From positions 1 to 64,000 of the forward strand of contig VAFM01000002.1 in NCBI GenBank assembly GCA_005768725.1: a stretch of DNA of 64,000 bases, in the 5' to 3' direction. The stretch is from Blastochloris viridis (lineage in GTDB: Bacteria; Pseudomonadota; Alphaproteobacteria; UBA2136; UBA6156). This document shows, piece after piece, positions 29,523 through 38,500 of this stretch. How positions within the stretch are numbered: the first letter of the stretch is position 1; each line of letters opens with the position of its first letter. Made by a program: the position numbers and the translations under genes. The notes beneath the pieces were generated by a model. It made no database searches. It had not been told where the DNA came from and worked only from the letters and a program-made list of their open reading frames with translations.

Positions 29523-31697
29523 ATGTCGAGCGGCACTCAATCACAAACCACTAATAAACTCAAGGCACCCAAGCCAGCCGCTAAGGTTGTTGCCCCCGCA
29601 CGCCCGTCGTCGTTGCTGGAAGACTACCCCAAACTCAACGGCCTCACGCCCGCCCAGTACATCAAACTCCAAACTCTCTGCGGCCCGCGCTGGATAGACC
29701 TGCTCTTCCACCTCCCCACCAAGATGCTGGACCGCTCGGCCACCCCTACCATTGCGGCCGCCCCGGTCGGAGAGACCGTAACCCTTATCGTACAGGTTAC
29801 GCGCCGCCAGCCCCTCCCCCCGCGCCATATCAAGCGCCCGATGACCATCGACGTTACCGACGGCTCGGCCCCGTTGCGCGTCATGTACTTCAATCCCGGC
29901 TACTGGCTGGAACGCGCCTATCCGGTCGGAGAAACCGTCATTCTGTCCGGCAAAATAGAGGTCGATAACAAAGGCCGCAAACTCATCCACCCGGATGTCT
30001 GGAGCCTGCCGAAGTCGGAAGACACCGCCAGTAACAAGATCAACCACGTCGCCCGCATCTGGCCGCTTTACCCGCTTACCGCAGGTCTGGGTCAGGGATG
30101 GCTGTCGCGCGCCATCCTGACGGCGCTGGAAGTCGCCGAAGACTGCCCGCTACCGGAATGGCTTCCCGCCTCGCTCCGTGAGCAGCATAACCTGCCCACC
30201 TTCACCGATGCCCTCAAAGCCGCACACAACCCGCAAACAGAAGCCGACCTTCAACCCAATTCCCCCGCCCGCACCCGCCTGGCACTGGACGAACTCTACG
30301 CCACCCAACTGGCTCTCCAGCACGCCCGCGCCGCCAACCGCGGCCAGCGGGGTATCGCTCACGGTAAAAGCGATACCCTCACGCAACGTTTGCTCCAAAG
30401 CCTGCCCTTCCCCCTTACCGGAGACCAGCAGAACGCCCTGACCGAGATCCGTGCCGACCTCTCCGCCCCACGCCCCATGCTGCGACTGCTGCAAGGCGAC
30501 GTTGGCTCCGGCAAAACCCTTGTCGCGCTCTTTGCCCTCCTGAAAGTCATCGAAAACGGCCATCAGGGCGTGCTCATGGCCCCCACCGAAATTCTCGCCC
30601 AACAGCTCTACGCCAATGCCGTCAAATACCTCCAGCCGCTCGGCATCACGGTCGGTCTTCTCACCGGCAGCCAGACCGCCGCCCAGAAAAAGCGCCTGAA
30701 AGACCACATCCGCCAAGGCTTCGTCCAACTCACCGTCGGCACACACGCCTTGACGGAAGACTCGGTCGTCTTCGACAAACTCGGTCTCGCCGTCATCGAC
30801 GAACAGCACCGCTTCGGCGTCAAACAGCGCGTCGCCCTCTCGGCCAACCAGCCGCTCGCGCCGGATATGCTCATCATGACCGCCACTCCTATTCCGCGCA
30901 CATTGGCCCTCACCGCCTTTGGCGATATGGACACCTCCATCCTTGCGCAAAAACCGCCGGGCCGCACACCTATCACCACACTGGTGATGGCCGACGACAA
31001 ACTGGCGCAAATCGCCCAGCGACTCCAAGGCGTCATTGCCAAAGGCGAGCAAGCCTACTGGGTCTGCCCGCTGGTGGAAGAATCGGAAGAGTCCGACCTC
31101 TCCGATGCGACCTCCCGCCACAAATGGCTCAAACGCGTCTATGGCGACAAGGTCGCCCTCCTCCACGGCAAGATGAAGCCGAAGGAGAAGGATGAGATCA
31201 TGCAGGCCTTCAAACGGCACGAATACAGCATCCTCGTCTCCACCACCGTCATCGAGGTCGGCGTCGACGTCCCCAACGCCACAGTGATGGTCATCGAGCA
31301 CGCCGAGCGCTTCGGCCTCTCACAACTCCACCAGTTGCGCGGCCGCGTCGGCCGTGGCGCGCTGGCGTCGCACTGCATTCTCATCTACACCAGCCCGCTC
31401 ACACCCTTTGCGCAAGAGCGCCTGCAAGCCTTAAAGGACAGCGAAGACGGTTTCTATCTGGCCGAAAAAGACCTCGAACTGCGTGGCCCCGGCGAAGTCC
31501 TCGGCGCGCGCCAATCGGGCGAAATGAAGACCCGCCTCGCCGACCTCCACCACCACAAACACCTGATGCCGGTGGCCCACCAACTCGGCGCCACGGCCCT
31601 CACCCGCCCCCTCAACGCCGCCCAGCGCAACGCCCTAGCCCTCCTCCTCACCACGTTCCATAAAGAAACCGCCGCAGACTGGCTCCGCGGCGGCTAA
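29523..31697 (+). CDS. recG: ATP-dependent DNA helicase RecG
   Basis: A 724-aa branch-migrating helicase that remodels stalled replication forks. The N-terminal wedge (OB) domain includes TVILSGKIEVDNKGRKLIHP. The helicase core has GDVGSGKTLVALFALL (Walker A), the DEQH box AVIDEQHRFGVKQR, TATPIPRTLALTAFGDMD, and VSTTVIEVGVDVPNATVMVI. The tail ends with LELRGPGEVLGARQSG, the TRG-type region. No Shine-Dalgarno precedes the ATG; TATGAT lies 13 bp upstream, so the mRNA may be leaderless. The N-terminus carries a Lys/Pro/Ala-rich extension of about 30 residues. Confidence 0.96.
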   Translation: MSSGTQSQTTNKLKAPKPAAKVVAPARPSSLLEDYPKLNGLTPAQYIKLQTLCGPRWIDLLFHLPTKMLDRSATPTIAAAPVGETVTLIVQVTRRQPLPPRHIKRPMTIDVTDGSAPLRVMYFNPGYWLERAYPVGETVILSGKIEVDNKGRKLIHPDVWSLPKSEDTASNKINHVARIWPLYPLTAGLGQGWLSRAILTALEVAEDCPLPEWLPASLREQHNLPTFTDALKAAHNPQTEADLQPNSPARTRLALDELYATQLALQHARAANRGQRGIAHGKSDTLTQRLLQSLPFPLTGDQQNALTEIRADLSAPRPMLRLLQGDVGSGKTLVALFALLKVIENGHQGVLMAPTEILAQQLYANAVKYLQPLGITVGLLTGSQTAAQKKRLKDHIRQGFVQLTVGTHALTEDSVVFDKLGLAVIDEQHRFGVKQRVALSANQPLAPDMLIMTATPIPRTLALTAFGDMDTSILAQKPPGRTPITTLVMADDKLAQIAQRLQGVIAKGEQAYWVCPLVEESEESDLSDATSRHKWLKRVYGDKVALLHGKMKPKEKDEIMQAFKRHEYSILVSTTVIEVGVDVPNATVMVIEHAERFGLSQLHQLRGRVGRGALASHCILIYTSPLTPFAQERLQALKDSEDGFYLAEKDLELRGPGEVLGARQSGEMKTRLADLHHHKHLMPVAHQLGATALTRPLNAAQRNALALLLTTFHKETAADWLRGG

Positions 31698-31703
31698 AGC
31701 ACA

Positions 31704-31728
31704 AAAAGCCCGCCATAGGCGGGCTTTT
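31704..31728. terminator. Bidirectional terminator
   Basis: AAAAGCCCGCC-ATA-GGCGGGCTTTT between convergent recG and ssb. Confidence 0.92.
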
Positions 31729-31739
31729 CAATTCCGTAA

Positions 31740-32222
31740 CTAGAACGGAATTTCATCATCAAACGGCGCATCTTCCGAAATCTTCTTCGGCTGAGCCATC
31801 GGCTTGTTGAAGCTCGAGCTACCACCGTTATCGCGCGGAGTCTGGTCAAAGCTGCCGTAGCTGTTACCACCGCCCTCACCGTCGCGCTTACCGTCCAGCA
31901 TGGTGAAGTTATCGACCACGATCTCGGTGGTGTAACGCTCCTGGTTGTCTTTGTCGGTCCACTTGCGGGTTTGCAGTTTGCCTTCGGCGTAAATTTTGCT
32001 GCCCTTCTTCAGGTACTTTTCGGCAATGTCGGCGCTGGTATTGAACAGAACCAGACGGTGCCATTCGGTGCGCTCTTCGCGCTGGCCGCTTTGCTTGTTG
32101 TTCCAGCTTTCGCTGGTCGCGATGGTGATGTTGGCAATCTTGCCGCCGTTCTGGCTAGCGCGAACCTCAGGGTCACGGCCCAGATTCCCGATCAGAATAA
32201 CCTTGTTGACGCTACCGGCCAT
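31740..32222 (-). CDS. ssb: Single-stranded DNA-binding protein
   Basis: A 160-aa SSB with an OB-fold (about 1-110): SVNKVILIGNLGRDPEVRAS, ATSESWNNKQSGQREERTEW, and GSKIYAEGKLQTRKWTDKDN. A Gly/Ser/Asn-rich linker follows, then the conserved acidic tip DDEIPF, which recruits RecG, topoisomerases, exonucleases and other partners. AAGGGG is 7 nt before the ATG. It stands alone, convergent with recG. Confidence 0.96.
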   Translation of the reverse strand: MAGSVNKVILIGNLGRDPEVRASQNGGKIANITIATSESWNNKQSGQREERTEWHRLVLFNTSADIAEKYLKKGSKIYAEGKLQTRKWTDKDNQERYTTEIVVDNFTMLDGKRDGEGGGNSYGSFDQTPRDNGGSSSFNKPMAQPKKISEDAPFDDEIPF

Positions 32223-32286
32223 ATGCCTACCCCTTCATTTACAGTACTAATATGAGGCGCATCCTAGCACATCCCCATAAAATGCA

Positions 32287-32318
32287 AACGCGCCGGAGGT
32301 CTAAACCTCCGGCGCGTT
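32287..32318 (-). terminator. Strong hairpin, probable terminator
   Basis: A 14-bp perfect stem (AACGCGCCGGAGGT and its complement) around a 4-nt loop lies 20 bp after the stop of the 66-aa gene. The tail is only moderately T-rich (TGCATTTT). Confidence 0.6.
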
Positions 32319-32337
32319 GCCGATTTTGAATGCACTT

Positions 32338-32538
32338 TTAGTGCGAAACGCCCTCACCGGGCGCCGGTGTCGGTTTGCCGTAGGTGCCATTGGCACGGGC
32401 TTCCTCTGCAGCACGCTCAACGCGCTGCAAAACCGTCATATTCGCCCAGCCGGGTGCCGAGCGCGCCATAACGGCGGCAGGTGTAACGGCAATATCGTTG
32501 TTAATGCTGTCCCGGATGTCTTTCGAAATGCTACGCAT
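32338..32538 (-). CDS. Small hypothetical protein, 66 aa
   Basis: A soluble protein with no recognised family (starts MRSISKDIRDSINNDIAVTP; ends PTPAPGEGVSH). GGAG lies 9 nt before the ATG. Its probable promoter is about 180 bp upstream, giving an unusually long leader for so small a gene. Confidence 0.55.
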   Translation of the reverse strand: MRSISKDIRDSINNDIAVTPAAVMARSAPGWANMTVLQRVERAAEEARANGTYGKPTPAPGEGVSH

Positions 32539-32714
32539 ATCTCATTCTCCTCTGAGGTGTGAGAAACTAACGAGTCGTGGGGTGGTAAGGTAAAGAACTT
32601 ACTAAGAAAACGTTGAGTAGATGCTGTGCGCTCCTCCCCCAATCCACGGGGCTGGAACTAGTGAAAGAAGAAATGATTTCTTCCACGCATCAACACGTAC
32701 GACGCCTTAGTTAT
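32539..32714 (-). ncRNA. Long leader or small RNA upstream of 66-aa gene
   Basis: A good minus-strand promoter at 32721-32750 implies transcription from about 32714, roughly 175 nt before the 66-aa start codon. The span includes the near-perfect hairpin GAAGAAAT-C-ATTTCTTC and a G-rich ATTGGGGGAGGAGCGC stretch. It fits no riboswitch, 4.5S, 6S or tmRNA pattern that I know. Confidence 0.35.
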
Positions 32715-32720
32715 GGATGC

Positions 32721-32750
32721 AGTATAGCAAAACCTGCATACCTATTTCAA
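32721..32750 (-). promoter_or_regulatory. Promoter of leader/66-aa gene
   Basis: On the minus strand TTGAAA, 18 bp, TATACT. Confidence 0.55.
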
Positions 32751-32790
32751 CCCCTTGCCAAAAAAAAGCAACAGGCCTAGGGTCAGGGCC

Positions 32791-33036
32791 ATGATGACCG
32801 CAAATACAGAGCTTGCCCAAGCTATCCAGAACCTCATCCGCAATACGCTGCCGGATGCCGACGTTTTCGTGCACGACCCGGACGGCGCGCACCTCTCCGC
32901 TACGGTCACCAGCGCCAGCTTTGCGGGCCTTACCCGCATCCAGCAGCACCGCTTGGTCTACAGCGCGCTGGGCAATGCGTTCGAGAACGAGCTCCATGCC
33001 CTGCAACTCACTACCCGCCTCCCCAAGGCTCAATAA
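32791..33036 (+). CDS. BolA-family protein
   Basis: The 81-aa product has the BolA layout: IQNLIRNTLPDADVFVHDPD, then GAHLSATVTSASFAGLTRIQ, QHRLVYSALG and a final ALQLTTRLP. The His in the HRxVY turn is a usual iron-sulfur ligand partner. BolA proteins pair with monothiol glutaredoxins, and grxD lies 22 bp downstream in the same direction. Two adjacent ATGs (32791, 32794) follow AGGG; either may be used. The loop Cys/His pattern was not examined further. Confidence 0.88.
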   Translation: MMTANTELAQAIQNLIRNTLPDADVFVHDPDGAHLSATVTSASFAGLTRIQQHRLVYSALGNAFENELHALQLTTRLPKAQ

Positions 33037-33058
33037 GTTTTAGAAAAGGAAAACCACC

Positions 33059-33394
33059 ATGGACGACATCATCCTCACCCCCGAGCTCAAAGCCGAAATC
33101 GAAAGCCAGATCAACGGCAGCCCCGTCGTGCTGTACATGAAGGGCACCCCGTCCCAGCCGATGTGCGGCTTCTCCGCCCGTGCTGTTGGCGTCCTCAACA
33201 ACCTCGGCGTGCCGTTCACCGGCATCAACATCCTGGAGCGCGACGACCTGCGCGCCGGCCTCAAGGAATACAGCGAATGGCCGACCTTCCCGCAATTGTA
33301 CGTGAAGGGCGACCTTATCGGCGGCGCCGACATCATGGTGGAGATGTACAGCAGCGGCGAACTGGCCGATATGCTCTCCGACCTCGCGGCCTAA
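33059..33394 (+). CDS. grxD: Monothiol glutaredoxin Grx4
   Basis: A 111-aa monothiol glutaredoxin with the CGFS active site (residues 36-39, in PMCGFSARA), WPTFPQLYVKGDLIGGADI and the GSH-binding loop. Such proteins carry [2Fe-2S] clusters and hand them on, usually with BolA; the BolA-like gene is 22 bp upstream. AAAAGGAAAACCACC gives the ribosome-binding site. A terminator follows. Confidence 0.95.
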   Translation: MDDIILTPELKAEIESQINGSPVVLYMKGTPSQPMCGFSARAVGVLNNLGVPFTGINILERDDLRAGLKEYSEWPTFPQLYVKGDLIGGADIMVEMYSSGELADMLSDLAA

Positions 33395-33404
33395 CTATCC
33401 CGCA

Positions 33405-33429
33405 AAAACGGCCCTTCGGGGCCGTTTTT
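33405..33429. terminator. Bidirectional terminator
   Basis: AAAAACGGCCC-TTC-GGGCCGTTTTT. It closes grxD and the convergent island operon, whose stop codon (33432) lies 3 bp away. Confidence 0.9.
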
Positions 33430-33431
33430 AT

Positions 33432-35543
33432 TTAAGAACTTTGTTGTAAAGAATAACGTATTTCTTCCAGATATTCTCGATCTTCTTCTTGAGAACCTTG
33501 AACCCAGTCCTCCATAGCAAGCTCTAATTGTTGTACTCCCCATCCATACCACCATGCCAACATATAAAGTGGTAAATTAGTCCGATAGACCAAATGACGG
33601 AATTTAACGAGAGCAACACCCTGTTCACGCATATCCCATAAAGCATCATGTACGCCCGGCACAACATCTTCCAGAACATGAGGATCATCAAACTGCTTAT
33701 CATCTTCATCACGCCACCACAAACGAGCAGGTTTATTGAGCAACTCCTCATCTGGCGCACCAAGATAAGGCATAGGGCAAAGATTCATAATAATATCAAT
33801 ATCGGTATCTGGCAGAAGATAACGAGTCAATTGAGGGTAGTTAGTCAGAGGATCAGCTAACGGAGTCATCAGCTTGGTATCATCTGCCATCCATGTCACT
33901 TCCGGCGGAGCATCTACAGTCGGCTTAAAAACATTTACCGTAATTTGCGGATTGATAACGGGAGAAATACGATTATTAACATCTTCAGGCGCAATGCCAT
34001 GATCTCGGTTAAGCGGATGCATATCCGGAAACCAAAATGGATCTAATTCAAATTCAAATTCTGCCGGCATAGGGTGATACCCCAATCCAGCCGAATATTC
34101 ATTACTCGTAATACGTTTGATACAACTACGTGGAAGAAGGTTTTCGTTAGAGCGACGTATATACTCAGCCTCAGAAAACGTATCAAATCCTGTCATCGGA
34201 ATAATCGGATAGAAATGTTGGTCCATATCCTCAGGGACAGGCACAAGCCCATTACGATTCTCATTCAAAGGCGTTTTATTGAATGCCGCTAAAACTTTAT
34301 CAACACTTTCATAGTAATAATGAAGAGGATCCCACAGAGGACCGAAAATCTGCATAAACCGGCCCGTGTCTATATCCCATCCCCACAAGGCAGGCACTTC
34401 AAAGTGTAAGGGGTGCGTCGGCAGCCACGTAGCGCGCCAATCGGCAACGACACGTTGGTGTGGTAAATTAAGATTAGGCACAAGAGGGTCAGGATCACTG
34501 GCATTCGGACTGACATAACCAGTTCCGTCGCTCACGATGACAAGGGCAGGCTTCACGTAGTCAGCCGTGACAAATCCCGGCTCCAACACATCCAGAATGG
34601 TCCCTGCCGGAGACTTATCTGCACGTGATTCAATAACATCATGCAACCCAGACACAGCTCGTCCTGGCCAGAAATCAACTAGCTCAAAGTTAGGGCCTAC
34701 AACATAATATCCATTACATGCTTCAAACGTCGGAATAACGGTACAACCGGACATGAATAAGTCATCAATCCGGGATTCCCCCAGTTTCTCAAACCAATCT
34801 TCATAAGATGTATCAACCGCACGCTCGGCCCATTGCTGGAGAAACTTCTGACCCAATTTACGTGCTTGTACCGGGCTTACACCATCTTGCATACCGCGGG
34901 CATACACCATTTGAGTTTGCGGCAACCTAAAGCCGTCTATGTAAAACGTATCCAAACGTAATTTATACGGATACAGATTGGCACCTAAATAGCTTGCAGA
35001 AACAAGAGGATCATCTTCATCAGAACCGCTGATCTTACCATTGAATCCCATGCTCATTTCTAGGCAACGGAACTTGGTCAGGAAGACCTGTTCTAATAAT
35101 TCCTCTCCTTCCATGGTGGTGGCATCTCGGCAAAAACGCGGGAAAGTGACAAGAGGAATAAACGGATTAAGCTCGTCCTTGGAGACCTTTTCCACATCGA
35201 CGAAATAAGCATCCCATTCAAAGTTGCCCTTCCGCTCGGGCCCATAACCGATATAAACTGTACGGCCTGACAAATCTTTTACAAACAGAGGCGATAACGG
35301 AACATACTTATCAACCCTCATACTGTCCATAAAGGTACTATCACGCATCAGGTTATGACCATCAGTCGTACCGTCAGGATCCATCAAGAGATTTTGGCTA
35401 ATCCCTTGATGTAGTTTTTGAGAGTTGGAACTCTCAAACGGTTCACGTCCAAACCAATCTTCTGCACTATCAGCATTAATAAGAACCGTTGGGTTTTCCC
35501 CAAACGTCATATCGTATCGAGAAGAGTAGGCTTTTATTTTCAT
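33432..35543 (-). CDS. Unknown soluble protein, 703 aa (island)
   Basis: I recognise no family. No signal peptide or membrane helix is visible. The sequence is acidic and aromatic-rich, with Trp/Tyr/Pro-rich patches (WGWDIDTGRFMQIFGPLWDP, LYMLAWWYGWGVQQLELAME). The N-terminus mentions no known motif. It starts 18 bp after the stop of the giant membrane protein gene, so they form one operon. Base use is AT-richer than the flanks: the line from 33901 is 26/60 G+C, against 42/60 for a recG line at 30421. It may be a partner, cargo or regulator of the membrane protein, which is inference from position only. Confidence 0.75.
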   Translation of the reverse strand: MKIKAYSSRYDMTFGENPTVLINADSAEDWFGREPFESSNSQKLHQGISQNLLMDPDGTTDGHNLMRDSTFMDSMRVDKYVPLSPLFVKDLSGRTVYIGYGPERKGNFEWDAYFVDVEKVSKDELNPFIPLVTFPRFCRDATTMEGEELLEQVFLTKFRCLEMSMGFNGKISGSDEDDPLVSASYLGANLYPYKLRLDTFYIDGFRLPQTQMVYARGMQDGVSPVQARKLGQKFLQQWAERAVDTSYEDWFEKLGESRIDDLFMSGCTVIPTFEACNGYYVVGPNFELVDFWPGRAVSGLHDVIESRADKSPAGTILDVLEPGFVTADYVKPALVIVSDGTGYVSPNASDPDPLVPNLNLPHQRVVADWRATWLPTHPLHFEVPALWGWDIDTGRFMQIFGPLWDPLHYYYESVDKVLAAFNKTPLNENRNGLVPVPEDMDQHFYPIIPMTGFDTFSEAEYIRRSNENLLPRSCIKRITSNEYSAGLGYHPMPAEFEFELDPFWFPDMHPLNRDHGIAPEDVNNRISPVINPQITVNVFKPTVDAPPEVTWMADDTKLMTPLADPLTNYPQLTRYLLPDTDIDIIMNLCPMPYLGAPDEELLNKPARLWWRDEDDKQFDDPHVLEDVVPGVHDALWDMREQGVALVKFRHLVYRTNLPLYMLAWWYGWGVQQLELAMEDWVQGSQEEDREYLEEIRYSLQQSS

Positions 35544-35561
35544 TCTTATCCAGAGCCCTTA

Positions 35562-38500
35562 TTACATCTGTTCTTCGTTTTCTGTATCAATTAAGCCCCA
35601 GATAATCTCATTCCCACGTTTGCGGAAACTGCGGGAATTCGGATCATTCAACTGCTCACGGAAGGATTTGGCGTACTTCTGCAAGCCATCTGTTTTCTCC
35701 ATGCGTTCAATAATCGTATTATAAACACTCTCATCCATACCAAACGAGGCAGTGCCGGACTTATTGTTCTTACCACCTTTAACCTGAATCTTTATCTTGT
35801 CCTTGTTCTCAGACATAACATCCATAAAGACGCTATCAATCTGCGGCATTAAACGTAAATCACCACCAATCACACTGGCAATTTTATCGAATAAGCGCTC
35901 TTTTGCTTTACCAATATCATAATTCACCCCACCGACTGAGCGCATGGAAACCTTACGATCAAAGTCCATCACACCGCTCATACGGGCAAGATACATATCC
36001 GAAGCTGCCTTCTGCATTCGTTCTCTGTTTTCATTGCCTTGCGAGCTCGCTTCATACAGAGATGTTAACGCTTTTTGCTCATATTTAGATAAACCGTTAA
36101 TTTGAGCATTCGCAAAAATAGCATCAAGCGGAAGCAATGTATTCTGGCTATTGAGAGACTTCTTGGCAGCACTCTCCAACGCATTACGCTGTTGAATGAA
36201 CATTTCAGCCGGATTCAAATCAACACGCGAGATATTGTGCCCAATATTTTTCAGTGCAGCCGCAATATCGCCACCTGCGTTCCGAATCATATTGTGAACT
36301 TCACGCGACTTCAGCGCGTTTTCATCATGGCGCATTTCGATAAGTTTTTGATACTGCCCACGGCTTTCCATGAATTTTTCCTTACCCTGAACCATTTTCA
36401 GGTGGCCACCAACCGTATAGTCGGTATCAACGTCCTGTCGGGCATAAGTCGCGGCAGCAGCAATATTCGTTGTCATATTGCGAGTACGGTTCCAATCAAC
36501 ATCACCACGCAAATATTGCTTTTCCGCGATACCATAGTGGTTGACCATCATGTCATCAAAGCGACCGGCAATTTCCTTGGTCTTAAGATCACCTTTGAAT
36601 TTAGACAAGGCATCAGGCGTGAGCACCACATTCACCTTCTCCATCTCAGCATTCACATCTCCCACGGCATTCTCTTTTAAGAGCATGTTATGGTCTAAGC
36701 CACCCTTGGCAACCAAGGCAGAGATCGATGCTGATTGCATCAAGGCAGCTTCCTGGCGCAGAGAGTAGACCTTATCGGCCGCTTCGTAACGACCAATCCC
36801 CGAAAGATCGGCAGAACTCATCCCCAGAGACATGCCCTCACGCACGCTCGTAGCAAAGGTATTTTCAATACGGCGATTCACTTCTTCCGCGATACGTGCA
36901 GATTGAGCACCACTGTCCAGTCCACTCAGATTCGCCATAAAGGAATTATCTGCCTTAAGGTCCATTTCAAGCTTCATACGCTCGTTAGAATCAAAGTTCG
37001 CAACAAAATTAGCTTTTTGGCTTGAGTACATGGCTTCCCACTGGGTACGGCTGCGTGCCACGGCTTCCTGTGCAGCCTGGCGGGAAATATCGACCTGCGC
37101 CTGGAATGCACCGACATCCTGCATTTCACGATATTGCGTCCCACCGGCAATTGGCGTGATGGCTTTTTGGAATAAGCCCAAGCGTTGAGAGTCCGTTTGC
37201 AAGGCTTTCCAATTAGACTTACCACCTACAGCATTCCAAGCACGCGCACGCTCCGGAGCTTCATAGTATTCATTGGCAGCTTCCGCTAAAGCAGAGCCAA
37301 TAATTGGAATTTTTGCAAATCCACCACTGATGCCCTTAAGTCCTCCATAGAAACCACTCTTAAACGATTGCCAGTTATCAGGTTCAATATCAGCTGCACC
37401 TCTAGCATCCATGGAAGCCTTCAAATTATCCAAGCTCGCAAGATTGCGCAGCATCTGACCTTGGGTAACTCCAGCCGTATCAAGCTTCATCATGGATTCG
37501 TGATGACTCTTTACACGCTTTTCCAAAGCGGAAAGGGATTCACCTGATTCTTTCTTCGCACGGATAGCTTCCAACTGAGGGGCATATTCTTGCTCAAACT
37601 GAACAATCTTATCCGCCATTTGCTGGTTCAGGTTGCGCATTAAACCATTGCGCTTATCAAGCACACCTTGCGAAACACCGGTCTTTTCAAGCGCATTATC
37701 TATATCACGATTGATAGCTTTAATAGCGTCAGGGGTGTTGGCATCTTTAGCTCTATCACTGATAGCCTTAAAGGTAGCACGCTGTTGTTCTGTGAAGTTT
37801 TTATCTGAGGCAAGCCCTTCAGCACGTTTCTGTGCCTCAATACCATCTTTGATACTCTGGTCGGCCTCTATGTCTAGGCGGCGCTGTTCGGCGCTTCCAC
37901 CTGTAGACTGAACACTACCAACTTCTCCAACACCTTCCAATCGGCCACCGGCAATGAAGACCTGCTGAGGATTTCCCCCGCCCGTATTTCCATTATTGTC
38001 ACCAGATCCACCGCCACCACCGGCAACAGCTTGCTGCTGCTGACCTTCTTGAGCAGTAACGATATTACCGGAACTGGCACCAGCCGGTAACGAAGCTTGT
38101 CGTTCAGCTTGCTGTTGCTGTTGAGCACGTTGAGCAGAAATCTGTTCTTCGGTCGGCAAGTGGCGGCTTTGTTGTGGCTGCGGCGGATTTGAATTAAACG
38201 AGCCTGAACTTGCCTTAGCCAGCATAGAAGCTTCGTCCTCACGAGCCTGAAGCTCCGTAATAGGAGAGCCTTTATTCTCATCAAGAATACTCTGGGCAGC
38301 GGCGCTCAGGAACAGAGCTTGGCCATTTGAGCCGATTCCAAATTCATTCCCATGCTCGTCTGTTACCGAACCCTTCGCAAAAAGTTCTGTTGCCTTATCT
38401 TCACTTAAGCCGAATTCATTCATGGCACGGGTAATGCCACTACCATTCTGACGAATACGCTCTTGCTCTGCGGCCGTGTAAGGCACACCATTCGAATCGG

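Noticed and set aside
30150..31301. 383-aa frame opposite recG
   Set aside because: Antisense shadow of the RecG helicase domain.
32539..32790. 4.5S, 6S or tmRNA gene
   Set aside because: None of the conserved cores (GGAAGCAGCC-type loop, 6S bubble, tmRNA acceptor ends) could be found; kept only as an undefined leader.
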